DNA of 64,000 bases. Origin: Heterohyrax brucei. Taxonomy: Eukaryota > Chordata > Mammalia > Hyracoidea > Procaviidae. A model generated the notes under the pieces. It was not told the origin of the DNA. It saw nothing but the letters and a program-made list of their open reading frames with translations, and did no database searches. The stretch is from positions 90,790,001 through 90,854,000 of the forward strand of contig CM053148.1 of assembly GCA_028571685.1 (NCBI GenBank), written 5' to 3'. This document shows, in pieces, positions 10,009 to 20,473 of the stretch (its first letter is position 1; each line of letters begins with the position of its first letter). The translations under genes and the position numbers were made by a program.

Positions 10009-10969
10009 CGAAGACACTGGAATATTCTCCCTGGGGACAGCTATATATTATCTGTGTTTTGATAAAGCTAGCCCCCTGAAGGTGGCATAAAGCTCCCTGG
10101 ATGCTTTTATGACATCCAGGAAATGATCAGGTACTCAATATGTATCTTCTTAAAGACAGTCTTCAGCTACACAAAAAGGATCACACCTCTCTGTATCTGT
10201 ATATATGACAAATCATCTAAAAAGTCTTACATTGTTAAATGAAAATACAGCTCAGAGAGAGAGAGGATTCATTAACAAAGCCATTCAAGTCTTTATCAGC
10301 TCCTTTGATTAGTCTTGTACTAACTGGAAAAGAAATAGGTAACCAGAGCTTCAAAAAAGTGTAAAATTGCAGAAGGGAAAATCTAAACGATGAAAATTGC
10401 CAATATCACACTATTTCCAATGTGTCTTTCTGTATTCTTTCTGCAGCACAGTTCAAATAAAATGCACTGAGCACTTTCTAATGGGTGTCATCATACTTGG
10501 CTGCAGGTAGAGATACACATAGTAATGACGCATACGTCTTCTCTAGAAGCATGTTCGGGGTAGTGTGTTTTATCACTTTCAGATTTCATTACTAACTCAC
10601 TGTTAGTTGATATTCATTTTCCCTTCAAATACGGCACTGAAATATGGGATGCATATTATGCAGACAGGTGAGCATTTTCCTCCAAGAACCTACAGAGCAC
10701 GGAAGGATCGTGGACGTGCATGGCAGTCATGACAATGTCAACTTAATTTTGTAGTTTGTGGATTAGAAGGAATATTTACTTTCGTTTCATTCTACACTCC
10801 TAACTTAGTCGGTCATGTAATTCATTAGCTAGTAAGAAAACTCAGACTTCAGACCATTAACTGATGATTGACAAAGCAGAGGCTTGAACTTACAGATTCC
10901 GACTTTAAATCTAGATCTCACCACACTGTGCCCAGAATATTGTTGAGCCACAAATAATGTCACTGTTAC
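10009..10969. other. No recognised feature
   Basis: About 960 bases of mixed-composition DNA with a short 'gagagagagagag' run near 10254. No gene or named repeat is seen. Confidence 0.5.
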
Positions 10970-11132
10970 TAACCCATTGCCATCAGGTCGATTCCAACTC
11001 ACAGCGATCCTATAGGTCAAAGCAGACTGCTCTGATAGAGTTTTCAAGGAACGCCTAGTGGGTTTGAGCTGCTAGTCTTTTGGTTAACAGATGTAGCCCT
11101 GGTTAAAGGCTTCCATCACTACACCAGCCGGC
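10970..11132 (-). mobile_element. AfroSINE, antisense
   Basis: 'aacccattgccatcaggtcg', 'ttccaactcacagcgatcct', 'ggaacgcctagtgggtttga' and 'cactacaccagccgg'. A short insertion near 11095-11110 separates the last two blocks. Confidence 0.93.
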
Positions 11133-11339
11133 CTGTGTTTGAACGATGTTGAACTGTTTCCCAGGGATCTGAGAGACACTTTCAAATAGTCAGATAAAAC
11201 GTGTTGTGTAAAAACAAACTACACATATTGATGGTTCAAACGGAAAACACCTTTTTGAAGCTAGTGAAGATAAGCTTTATGGACTGACTGGGAAGTTTTA
11301 CTTATCATAAGTCCCCACACCAAAAAAAAAAAAAAAATC

Positions 11340-11838
11340 TGTTATGGATTGAATTGTGTCCCCTTAAAATATGTTTTCACTTTGTTAGGACATGATTTCC
11401 TATGTTGCGTCATTGTGCTCCACTTTTTTTTTATTGTAACTTGTGTTAAAAAGGATTAAGGTAGCATTATAACACCCTGACAAAGGTCATATCCATGATT
11501 CAATATCAAAGGGGTTTCCCTGGAATGTGGCCCGCAGCACATTTTATATCACAAGAGATAAAAGGAAAGGGAAGCAAACAGAGAATAGAAATCTCCTATC
11601 ACCAAGAAAGCAGAGCGGAGGGCAGAATACATCTCTTGGAAACTGGGTTGCTGCACAGAGAAGCTCCTAGTCCAGGAGAAAATTGATGACATCTGGCAGA
11701 GAGAGAAAGTCTTCCCTGAAGCCAATGTCCTGAACTTGGACTTGTAGCCAACTAGATTGTGAGAGAATACATTTTTCTTTGTTAAAGCCATCTCCACCTG
11801 TGCTCTTTCTGTTACAGCAGCACTAGGTCACTAAGACA
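11340..11838 (+). mobile_element. MaLR-like LTR, sense
   Basis: The edges TG...CA are 'tgttatggattgaattgtgt' at the left and 'gcagcactaggtcactaaga' plus 'ca' at the right. 'gggtttccctggaatgtggc', 'acaagagataaaaggaaagg' and 'gaacttggacttgtagccaa' recur in the LTR at 18355, so these two belong to one subfamily. The length is about 500 bp with no internal gag/pol between them. It is a solo-type LTR. Confidence 0.82.
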
Positions 11839-11992
11839 AAACCCATTCATGTTGAGTTGATTCCAACTTATAGTGACCCTGTAGGGCAGAGTAGGTCTGT
11901 TCCATAGAGTTCCCAACGAGTCACTGGTAGATTCAAACTGCTGACCTTTTGGTTCACAGCCAAACTCTTAACCACTGTGCAACCAGAGTTCC
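11839..11992 (-). mobile_element. AfroSINE, antisense, abutting the LTR end
   Basis: 'aacccattcatgttgagttg', 'gtagggcagagtaggtctgt', 'ctgctgaccttttggttcac' and 'accactgtgcaaccagagtt'. It starts directly at the 3' edge of the upstream LTR. Confidence 0.94.
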
Positions 11993-12699
11993 TTAAAATT
12001 ATTGTCTTTAAACATGTTCTATAGTTCACTACACATGGGTTTTAAGGTTGGCTTACTAAATGATTTAAATAGGTTGTATTTATTCTACAATAAATCATAC
12101 AAATATTTGCAATAAAAATACTCCAGCAAATTAAATTAAATATTTAAAGCTTTAATTCTGCAGTTAATAGGCTCACAAAGAAATAATTGCCATGACCCAA
12201 AGTCAGTGAAACAACAGCGTTCTCCTAAAATATGCACCTACTTGACTCTCCCAGATCATAGGCAATTGACTGTGAGCAGAATTCCCCCAAGCATGCACTG
12301 GACTACAACACTACCAAGAATTTTCCTTCACAGTCTGCAGAGAAATAAACAAAAAATATATCATTATAAGGACCTCGGGAATGTGCCAATTTAAGTGGTT
12401 TCATTTACCTCACAATATTTCAGATCCCTTGCCACTCTGAGCCCATAATAGAGAGTAGCCACATGTGTGCCCTAAATTTTTAGTTTCCAAAGAGGTTGTT
12501 TATATTGTTATTTTCCATTAAGCTACTTACAAGACTTGCTGTCACTCTTGGAACATACAACGAAAATTGTTTGATATAGCTGCATTTTAGTTTCTGTTTT
12601 TTGGAGTTGGGTTCTAATTGTCCACACAAAGGGCAAAGATTGGATTGTTTAGTGAGTTGCTTTTAGTCTTATAATAGGGGTAAAAGAAAATTGGTCAAG
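11993..12699. other. No recognised feature
   Basis: AT-rich DNA without coding signal or nameable repeat. Confidence 0.5.
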
Positions 12700-12815
12700 G
12701 TATCATGAAGTCTGGATTCTATTTCTAGCTCTAACATTACCTAACATTAAACAAGAAATGTGAAACAAACTATCTGTCAGCTCATCTGCAAAACTCAGAG
12801 GAGAAATCTTTGATA
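12700..12815 (+). mobile_element. MIR SINE remnant (weak)
   Basis: 'gaagtctggattctatttct', 'agctctaacattacctaac' and 'ctgtcagctcatctgcaaaa' loosely follow the MIR order from 'tctggctctgccactt' to 'cctcatctgtaaaa'. Divergence is high. Confidence 0.35.
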
Positions 12816-13273
12816 GCAAATTTATTCTCACCATTTCCTAGTATTTGATCCCCTCCCACCCTTTTCTTTTGACTCATTTTTACATTTCTATTTCACTGTG
12901 GCTTATTCTCAACATTTCTTTTAAAAAATGATTCCTATTAACTGCTCTTACTTCTTCCCCATCTGTCCAGTTTTATGCAAATCTCTGTACCAAGATAGAA
13001 GAGAGGAAACAATCTTTTGAATACATTTATGTTATTGTTCCTATTCTTTTCAAAATTAGGAAAATCATATTGTGGCAACAATAAGTTATCTAACTTGAAA
13101 GTTCTTTTCTGAAGGATTAGTTTCTTACCACAGAGATGCTTTATACTGTCTCTTCAGATTAATGGAAAACCTTGTCTATTGTTTCAGAATGATCCTAGAA
13201 GATACATGTTTAAATGTCAACTTTTGTCATGAAATAATTGCCCACAATTAAAAAAAAAAATCTGGTTGCCACG

Positions 13274-13759
13274 TGTCATGGATTGAATTGTTTCTCCCAA
13301 AAAATGTATGTGTTGATTTGACTTGGTTACGAGTCCCAATATGATGCCATTCCTCCCTTGCGTTATGAATTCTGCCTCTGTGATGCTGGAGAATGGGCTG
13401 CATTTGGGTTAGTGAAGCAGGACTCAGCTACAAGCTTGAGGGATATAAGGGAAAGAGTGAGGAGAGGAAGCTCAGAAACTCTCACCACCGAGGCAGCACC
13501 CCTGAGAGCAGAGAACATCCTTCGGGCCTGACGTTCCTGTGCCGAGATGCTCTCCTTGAATTTGGACTCAGCCCTTCAGACTGTGATAGCTTCTCTTGTT
13601 GCATGGACTTGTAATTACTGGACTGTGATAGCTTCTTTTATTGAATGGACTTGCAACTCATAAATGGATTTGTGGATTACTGGGCTGTGACAATATTCTC
13701 TTCATAAAGTCTTCCACTCATGGTATTTTCTGTTAGAGCAGTACCAGAAGACTAAGGCA
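13274..13759 (+). mobile_element. MaLR-like LTR, second subfamily, with internal 42-bp tandem duplication
   Basis: It starts TGTCATGGATTGAATTG and ends 'accagaagactaaggca'. It shares its whole length with the antisense LTR at 53064-53460. In this copy only, a 42-bp unit beginning 'gactgtgatagcttct' is present twice in tandem (13579-13620 and 13621-13662). The 73-codon open frame across 13393-13614 lies wholly in the LTR and has no retroviral resemblance. Confidence 0.8.
13579..13662 (+). repeat. Two-copy 42-bp tandem repeat within LTR
   Basis: Units 13579-13620 and 13621-13662 both read 'gactgtgatagcttct', then a T/G block, 'atggacttg' and an A/C/T end. They differ at only a few positions. 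The antisense relative at 53 kb has a single unit. Confidence 0.85.
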
Positions 13760-14469
13760 CCATGTATTATACTACTTCAATGTCATTTTCATACCTTACA
13801 ATGTATGAGATATAAGAATATAATAAAGTTTAGATGTTTAAAATATAAAATGGAGGGTATGGAACAGATCTGCCATGTTAGAATAATGCATTGAACATTT
13901 TTTTCACATACGACTGACACTTCAAATGCAAACATCACCTTCTGTATCCTAATGCTACATATGATAGGTTGTTCAAGAACGCCTCTCTAATAACTTTAGG
14001 AACCAGGATTCAAATGAAGTCTTCCTAGAATCCATATATTTTAAATTCAGAATTTTTATACTACACTGGGGAGAGGGGGGAGAAGGACTGAATTAGGGGA
14101 AAGAAAGGAAAAAAGAGGGATTTCTTTGGAATATGTTACTATCCAGAAAAAGTTATTTTGTTTTAAACTGACACATATACATAGGTGGTTGGGTGCCTTC
14201 AGGAGTGGCAGGAAACTCTTCCTATTTCACTGATTTCTCTATAGACTGTGGTGGGGCACAAAAAAAATAGCCTCAGGTTTGAGACACTGAGACCTAGTCT
14301 CCAAATACTATTATACATAGAACTTCTATAATCCTCTCAAATACACCAGCAGTCTGATTTAGGATTGAATCTCATTTATATTTCTTAAGTCATAAAAAGT
14401 CCTGCATTATAAAACACATTGTACAACAAATAGATCAATATCTGTCTTACATTTATTGAAACCCACTAC
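13760..14469. other. No recognised feature
   Basis: AT-rich DNA. A purine-rich tract at 14068-14120 is the only compositional oddity. Confidence 0.5.
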
Positions 14470-14625
14470 ACAAAACCCATTGCTGTTGAGTTGGTTCCAA
14501 TCACAGCACCCCTATACACGGAGTAGAACTATCCACAGAGTTTCCCAGGAGTGCCTGGCTGATTTGACAAGCTGACTTTTTGGTTGACTGACACAGCACT
14601 TAACCACTAGGCCACCAGGGTTTCC
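14470..14625 (-). mobile_element. AfroSINE, antisense
   Basis: 'caaaacccattgctgttgag', 'cacagagtttcccaggagtg', 'ctgactttttggttgactga' and 'ccactaggccaccagggttt' are intact. Confidence 0.95.
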
Positions 14626-14724
14626 TTTTATTGTTTACTCGCTTGGGAAGGAAACCAGCAAGAAAAGAAGGCAAGAGCGTCGTGACTGGGAAAATTTAAT
14701 AACTGTCAATTCTTAATAGAGCTT

Positions 14725-14741
14725 TTTTTTTTTTTTTTTTT
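14725..14741. repeat. Poly(T) run
   Basis: An uninterrupted T tract of about 17 bases after 'aatagagc'. It is a simple repeat, possibly the tail of an antisense retroposon. Confidence 0.8.
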
Positions 14742-14949
14742 AAGTATTCCTCAACAGAAACATCTTGCATCTTCCTCTTGTTTCCCATACTCTGGTAGAA
14801 TCAGTTCCTATGAGAAGATAAGAGAAATTAAGTTTCTTTGGAAAAATACGCCCTGCAAAACCTAGAGAAAACTCAGTTTTATTCTAAGCATCTGCAAACC
14901 TAAAGGAAACATGTTACATTGGTATCTGTCATCAGGAAATGTACCCAAA

Positions 14950-15104
14950 CCAAATCAAACCCACTGCTGTCGAGTTGATTCCAATTCATAGTGACCCTAT
15001 AGGACAGAGTAGAATTGTCCCACAGAGTCTCCAAGGAGAGCCTGAGAGATTCAGATCTTTGTAGCAGTCATAGCAGCTTAAACAACTAGGCTACCAGGGT
15101 TTCC
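14950..15104 (-). mobile_element. AfroSINE, antisense
   Basis: 'aaacccactgctgtcgagtt', 'ccctataggacagagtagaa', 'gtctccaaggagagcctgag' and 'aggctaccagggtttcc'. About 10 bases are deleted in the middle of the head part. Confidence 0.95.
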
Positions 15105-15274
15105 GGTGAGCCACAGAGCTCAAATATACTAAGTATTCCCTTTTGATAAATCCAGAATCCTCAGCCAGCTTAAATAAAAGGAAACCCTCTATGTCAGAGG
15201 ATGTCAATATGTGTTTTTATTGTTGATAACAGCTTAGAGGATTGGGTTTTTTCTCTGTCCCAAGTAGCCAGCCA

Positions 15275-15322
15275 AAAGCCAAGTGCCATCCAGTCGGATC
15301 CGAATAATAGCAACCAAAAAAA
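15275..15322 (-). mobile_element. AfroSINE end fragment, 'aagtgcc' subfamily
   Basis: 'agccaagtgccatccagtcg' then 'gatccgaataatagcaacc'. Only the RTE-like end remains. Confidence 0.8.
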
Positions 15323-16283
15323 ATCTCACAGATTATGTAAAACACATACTTACTCAGAACTGGAAGCAATCCTTTCTTTGAAATTCCAATCAGAGATTTT
15401 TGAAACAGAGGAAATTAGACATTTATTATGAGACATTTCTATTCTTTTTCAACTTCTCACTTTTCTAGGGCGCAGTAAAGTTTCCCTAATCTAAGTTGAA
15501 TGGCATTAAGTAGAAGAAGGGAAATCAGATCTAAGTCAGAAACTGAAGTAACTGATTTCGGTTAGAAAATGGAATTCGAAGGTAAACTAAGAATGTGACT
15601 CTACAGCTTTCTGCATATGAGCAATGTTTATGTCACTGACTCTGTGATGTGAACGGCTTCACTTGCTAGTATATAAAATACTGTTTATGATTTTGCCATA
15701 GGAAACCATTTTCAATTTGTAATAGGATAAGAAATAAAGTTTTTGGTAATTTGCTTGTAAATGTCCATTACAGATTTTCTATCGTAACTTCAGTTTAACT
15801 TAGTAAATTTCAGAGTGCACACAGACTTTACTTTTAAAAAATCTCTTGCAGGAAAGTCTTACTGCTTGAATATTTTAGGCAATTTTGCTATAGGTCCGTA
15901 GTAAGAGCAATACAAAGCAAAATAAGAGCTTGCTGGCCCAGTAAAGGACTGCAATGAAAAGACGACATTAGCACCTGGTAAAAATCCAGGTACACTCAAG
16001 TGGTAAGCTAAGATAGTAGTTAGAAGGTCAAACCATTTTGTTCTCAACTTTCCCAAAAAAGTCATCTTGAAAACATCTTGTGACTGATTTTTGTGACATC
16101 GTGAAACTCTGTTTGTAACAAGCTCTCTGTTTCCAACAGCATTTTTAGAAAAATAATAATACTAATCTCGTAAATTTTATTAGATACAAAATAATCAAAA
16201 CTTCAAAACCCAAAGAGCCAGTATACAGCATCAGATTTTGAACAGTGCATGTCTCTCACTGCTGCCATGAATGCAGGAACTAG
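15323..16283. other. No recognised feature
   Basis: About 960 bases of AT-rich DNA. Open frames here are short and unrelated to any family I know. Confidence 0.5.
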
Positions 16284-16918
16284 TGTAATGGTCAGGATTA
16301 TGTCAACCTGGCTGCTGTTATTAAGTGACAGGCTGGGGTTTGTGGTGGCTTCCTGCCCCTCGGCTCTCATTTCCCGACCTTCCACTACTACTGCTGGTCT
16401 GCTCACGTAGCCAGGAGCTCCTGCTCTCTTCTTCCGGTGTCTGGTTCTGGGACTTGAACTAGAAGCTGTTGGATTCATCAGTTCTTACAGTCGGCACTTG
16501 AGAATCCTGCTCCCTGAACTGCCGATCCTGGGTTCACCAGCCTCTGTCACTCCGTCTTGCCACCAGCTTGGGATCCACTGACCTACACAACCAGTGACCT
16601 AGAACTCTGTTCTCTGACCTGCTGACTTTGGGTTCCTCAGCTTCCGTAGCCATGTGAGGCCTGTGCCAGAACTTGGGACATTCAGCTTCTGTGATTTTCT
16701 GTGATTACGTGAGCTGTTTCCTATATCTGTATCTATCTGTCTGTCTGTCTATCTGTCTGTCTATCATCTATCATAAATCTTTCCTTGTACCTACACGTGT
16801 TACTGGTTTTGCTGTCTGTCTCTCTGTCTGTCTGTCTATCTATCATCTATTATAAATCTTTCCTTGTACCTACACATGTTACTGGTTTTGCTTCCCTAGA
16901 AAGCCCAGCCTAAGAAAA
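16284..16918 (+). mobile_element. ERVL-type LTR, sense, expanded by a microsatellite
   Basis: It begins 'tgtaatggtcaggattatgt' followed by 'caacctggctgc' and ends 'actggttttgcttccctaga', 'aagcccagcctaagaaaa', the ends of a common afrotherian LTR family. The interior is GC-richer and carries repeated 'tctctgacctgctgactttg'-like phrases. A CTGT/CTAT repeat and a 79-bp duplication (16719-16900) lie near the 3' end. There is no internal coding region. Confidence 0.75.
16719..16860 (+). repeat. (CTGT/CTAT)n microsatellite in two blocks
   Basis: Imperfect 'ctgt' and 'ctat' tetranucleotides occupy about 16726-16770 and 16812-16850. The intervening 'ataaatctttccttgtacct' segment at 16773 recurs at 16852, a period of 79 bases, so the block with its flank was duplicated. 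Confidence 0.9.
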
Positions 16919-17494
16919 CTAGTGAGAGCCTGAGGACACTCTTGACTGGAGTGACAACATTTTGGCTTTTCCAATCTCCATTAGCTCAGGCACAGTCACC
17001 GAAGTAGTTAAAACACAATGAACTCTATCAGTGATCACTGAGATGTGTGCACTTACAAATATACAGAATTTACTTGAAGTAGATACTACATATACACTGA
17101 TTATTTTTAGGGGAAAACAATATTCAGTCCTTGCTGGGAGTTGAGAGTGACAAAGAAAAGTTAAGAAACTGTTTTAGAGAGCTCAGCATTTATCAAGAGA
17201 GGGGATGATTAAGGTTAAGAACTTTTAAATATTTCTAATTTCTCTGGCTGGATCTGTTTTGCTCAGATGATTCTTGCCTTCCAGAACCTAATTAGATACC
17301 AGCTATGCTTGGATTATAAAGTAAATGAGTTTATAAGGCCTTAGTCTTTGTGACTCTTAGGACTTGTTTTCTGTAAAGTTTGATAAAATTCAATATTATC
17401 ATATACAAGAAAGTGTGTATATCCAAAAACATATGAAGAACTCCTGAAGTTCATAATGAAGAAATACTTTAAGAATATAAATTGATACTTCATT
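16919..17494. other. No recognised feature
   Basis: Mixed AT-rich DNA after the LTR. No gene or nameable repeat. Confidence 0.5.
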
Positions 17495-17575
17495 GTTGGG
17501 AAGCTGCTTGGCATTGAATCTACCCAGCGACACTGTAGAAGAAAAGCCTGGCAATCTGCTTCCATTAATATGCCA
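17495..17575 (+). mobile_element. AfroSINE-related fragment, sense, long subfamily (weak)
   Basis: 'gaagaaaagcctggcaatct' followed by 'gcttccatta' fits the extra middle segment of the long AfroSINE form. Its probable continuation is at 18008, so the 430-bp repeat between them may have inserted into it. Confidence 0.5.
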
Positions 17576-18005
17576 GTCAAGACCAGACTTGATGGCCCAA
17601 CACCCTGGTGGATCCCCTGGTGGATCCCCTGAGAATGTGCCCCTAGACTTGCTGCTAGCCCAGAGCTGAGACCAATACTGAAGCCGACATTTTAGACAAA
17701 GAATGGACTGGACTTGGGGACACAAGAGGTTGCATAGGGTGTGTACTTTATGGTTTAATATATGTATGAGGCTGTCCTACTAGTTACTTTTTAGAGGCAA
17801 GAGGAGAGAGTGGAGAGGAGGGCACAAGTGTTGGTTGAGTGGATATTGAAAAAAAAAGCACAGAAAAGAAGAATGTGCCATCTCAGACAGGATGAGGAGA
17901 GCAGATAGAGTTGCAAAGAGGTAGGTACTTGGGATTTTATATGGAAAATTGACTTGGAGTGTCAACTTCACTTAATTACAATAAAAATATTAATTTTTTT
18001 AAAGA
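17576..18005 (+). mobile_element. Unclassified A-tailed interspersed repeat, copy 1, sense
   Basis: The order is 'cagacttgatggcccaacac', 'cctagacttgctgctagccc', 'ctgagaccaatactgaagcc', 'gacaaagaatggactggact', 'gggtgtgtactttatggttt', 'gaggctgtcctactagttac', then a purine-rich part, and 'cttcacttaattacaataaa' before an A/T-rich tail. The same order appears antisense at 29750-30250 and partly at 19828-20056. A terminal A-rich tail suggests a non-LTR retroposon 3' end. 'ggatcccctggt' is duplicated at about 17610-17632. Confidence 0.7.
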
Positions 18006-18007
18006 TG

Positions 18008-18105
18008 CTAGTGAAGAAAACCCTATGGAGCAATTCTTCATAGTCTAACACAGGGGGTCGTCATGAACTTGAGTCAGCTCGATGATCACCAGCTTTTTGT
18101 TTTGA
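18008..18105 (+). mobile_element. AfroSINE 3' part, sense
   Basis: 'gaaaaccctatggagcaatt', 'gggggtcgtcatgaacttga', 'gtcagctcgatgatcaccag' and 'ctttttgttttg' are the end of the family. The body upstream is probably at 17495. Confidence 0.75.
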
Positions 18106-18335
18106 TTAGTTTTGACTAAAGCGAAATACATACAAATCCTATGACTCAGCCATATTATTCTTAGGTATGTACCAAAAAGGCATACATAAGTTCACACAGA
18201 CACACAAAAAGATGGACAGAAACATTATTTATTATAACCCCAAATTAGAAATAACTGGTTTCCCTAAGTTGTTCAAATGGATCAATAAATTGTGATCATA
18301 TTCATAAAATAGAATGACACAGCAGTGACAATGAA
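18106..18335 (+). mobile_element. L1 3' end fragment, sense
   Basis: 'ctatgactcagccatattat', 'tcttaggtatgtaccaaaaa', 'ttataaccccaaattagaaa' and 'tcaaatggatcaataaattg' follow the L1 order 'atgacccagccattccactcc' to 'tgaatggataaac'. It is non-coding and diverged. Confidence 0.85.
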
Positions 18336-18354
18336 TAAGTCATTCCTACCCACA

Positions 18355-18863
18355 TTTCATGGATTGAATTGTGTCCCCCCAAAAATATATGTAGCCATGT
18401 GGCTGGACTGTGATTCCCAATATGTTGGGATTGTTTTCCATTTTGTGAATTTCCAATGCTGTATGTTAAAGGATTAGGGTGGGACTATAAATCCCTTTAT
18501 AAGGTCATCTCCTTGCTCCACTATAAAGGGAGTTTCCCTGGAGTATGTCTTGCCCCATCCTTAATCCTTTCATCCCACAAGAGATAAAAGGAGAGAGAAG
18601 CAAGCAGAGATTTGAGAACCTCACACCACTAAGCAAGCAGTGCTGGAAGAAGAGCATGTCCTTCAGAGCTGAGTTTCCTGCTCCAAGATGCTCCCTGGGC
18701 AAAGATAGATACATTACTGAACTTTCCTCCAGAGCCGACTAGAGAGGTGGACATCTTGTGTTTGGACTTGTAGCCTACCAGACTATGTAAGAATAAACCT
18801 TCCTTTGTTAAAACCATCCACTCTGTGGTATTTCTGTTAGAGCACCCCTAGCTGACTAAAACA
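18355..18863 (+). mobile_element. MaLR-like LTR, sense
   Basis: 'catggattgaattgtgtccc' at the left and 'tgttagagcacccctagctg', 'actaaaaca' at the right. It shares 'gggagtttccctggagtatg', 'cacaagagataaaaggagag' and 'gtttggacttgtagcctacc' with the LTR at 11340. The short open frames on both strands inside it are incidental. It is a solo-type LTR. Confidence 0.82.
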
Positions 18864-19827
18864 CCATGTTAAAATGAATGTCACAAATGTGATGTTGAAT
18901 ACAGAAAAGCTTAGCACAAAAAGTATAGAATGTATCACTCCAATCACTTAAAGGTGAAAGCACGCAAAGTTGCTCTGTGGTGTTAATCAAGATAGCTGTT
19001 ATTCTGTCTCCAGGTTTAATGACTGACTGAGGAACTAGCAAGGATTCCTATAGCGCCAAAGCCGTTATGTTCTTCCATGTGAGTGTTTGCTACAGGGGTA
19101 TTTTAGTAGTGCCCTATTGATGACTCACAAATTCCCAAACTGTAAGCCACTTAAAACAGCACACATTTATTATGTTAGTCCCCATGAGTTACAGTCCAAT
19201 CATAGTTTAGCAGGCTTCATAGTGTAGAGTCACAGAAAGCTTCACTCAAGGTGTCAGGTAGATGAGTTGTTACTTTCTAATACCCAGCCTTGTCTTCCAA
19301 AATCATGTGGATATTGGTAGACTTTTTTCCTTCAAGATGCAGGACTGAGCTTCCCACTCTATTGCTGGCTGTCAGCTGGGGGCCAAGCACTGTCATGATC
19401 CAGGGAGGCCATTGCTTGGGTCTTTAAGAAAGAATGAGAGAAGCAAAGGTAAGTCACTTCTGCTGTTCAGCCAATGAGAATGTATTTATGTAACATTTAG
19501 AAACAGAAGTTGGGCTAGAGTAAGGAAATACCTTCTAGGTGTAAATATTCTTGAATTTCTAAGTGTTTTCTTTGAGCATATTTGGTCTCCTTCCCGCCAC
19601 ATCCTGACAAATGAGAATTTGGAGAAATGCCTTGGAGGCTTATGTTTTAGGTGACGTCTTCCAGATTTCACAGGCATAAAATATACACAAATGAAGTCAG
19701 CAAGGCTTTATGCTTTTTGTGCCAAGTGTTGACTGCATTGTTACAATTTGAACTACACTGCTGTTTCTTAAAAGTGATCCTGTTTTTAATATTTTTAACA
19801 GAAGAGTAGATCACTGTTGCTCTAATT
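18864..19827. other. No recognised feature
   Basis: About 960 bases without gene or named repeat. Confidence 0.5.
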
Positions 19828-20056
19828 TTCTACTTTGATTTTTTTCACCAACTTAGGGTGACATAGCCACACACTCTGTAATGTCATTGACGTGTATATA
19901 TGATTAATCCACTGTCCAGAAAGAGGTTTCTGACCATGTTTCAACGGATGGTTTAAGAATTCCTTTTTTTTTTTAATTATGACTGAGTGAAAATGTACAT
20001 TCCCATACAAATTCACATGCCCACCTATATGCAGCTTCTGCTGCTTTCCCTGCCAA
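19828..20056 (-). mobile_element. Unclassified A-tailed repeat, copy 2, antisense 3' part
   Basis: 'gactgagtgaaaatgtacat', 'tcccatacaaattcacatgc' and 'ccacctatatgcagcttctg' parallel 29899-29955 of the third copy. A T-rich tract at 19964-19975 occupies the place of the tail. Confidence 0.55.
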
Positions 20057-20124
20057 AGAATAAAGCAGTTCTGGGTTACTTGTTAACTGTTTCTGAGCTT
20101 AATTTTATCACCTTTCCTCTAGAT

Positions 20125-20272
20125 GGGAAACCCTGGTAGCACTGTGGTTGAGTGCTTTGGATACTAATGAAAAGTCTGGTAGTTCGAATCCACCAAGTAC
20201 TCCTTTGAAACTCTCTGGGGCAGCTCTACTACGTCCCACGGGGCCATTGTGAGTTGGACTCAAACCCAGCTG
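20125..20272 (+). mobile_element. AfroSINE, sense
   Basis: 'gggaaaccctggtagcactg', B-box-like 'ggtagttcgaatccaccaag', 'ctctctggggcagctctact' and 'gccattgtgagttggactca'. The B box is almost perfect. Confidence 0.95.
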
Positions 20273-20360
20273 TAATATTTTTTTCCTTCTTGACAATAAG
20301 AATTGAGTCAGAAGTAAATCTGAATATATAAACAAACACTATATAGATCTTTTCTTTATG

Positions 20361-20473
20361 TTACCCTTGACCATCTAGTTGATTCTGACTCACAGCAAGT
20401 CTACGGATTTGAACTGCTGACTTTTTTTGGTTAGCAGCTGTAACTCCTAACTGCTACACTACCAGGGCTTCCT
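20361..20473 (-). mobile_element. AfroSINE, antisense, internal deletion
   Basis: 'accatctagttgattctgac' joins directly to 'ctacggatttgaactgctga', so about 50 bases of the middle are lost. It ends 'ctacactaccagggcttcc'. Confidence 0.92.

Noticed and set aside
14725..14741. T runs (also at 22581, 28397, 32248, 34061, 42518 and 60767) read as Pol III or bacterial terminators
   Set aside because: They are homopolymer tracts next to retroposons or alone. Nothing upstream is transcribed by a recognisable gene.
9311..15104. A regularly spaced repeat array that might be a CRISPR or satellite
   Set aside because: The units are dispersed AfroSINE copies of unequal spacing and divergence, with target-site-style flanks, not short direct repeats with spacers.
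11340..18863. A complete endogenous provirus between the two related LTRs
   Set aside because: The intervening 6.5 kb contains two other LTRs, SINEs and AT-rich DNA, but no gag, pol or env-like frame.
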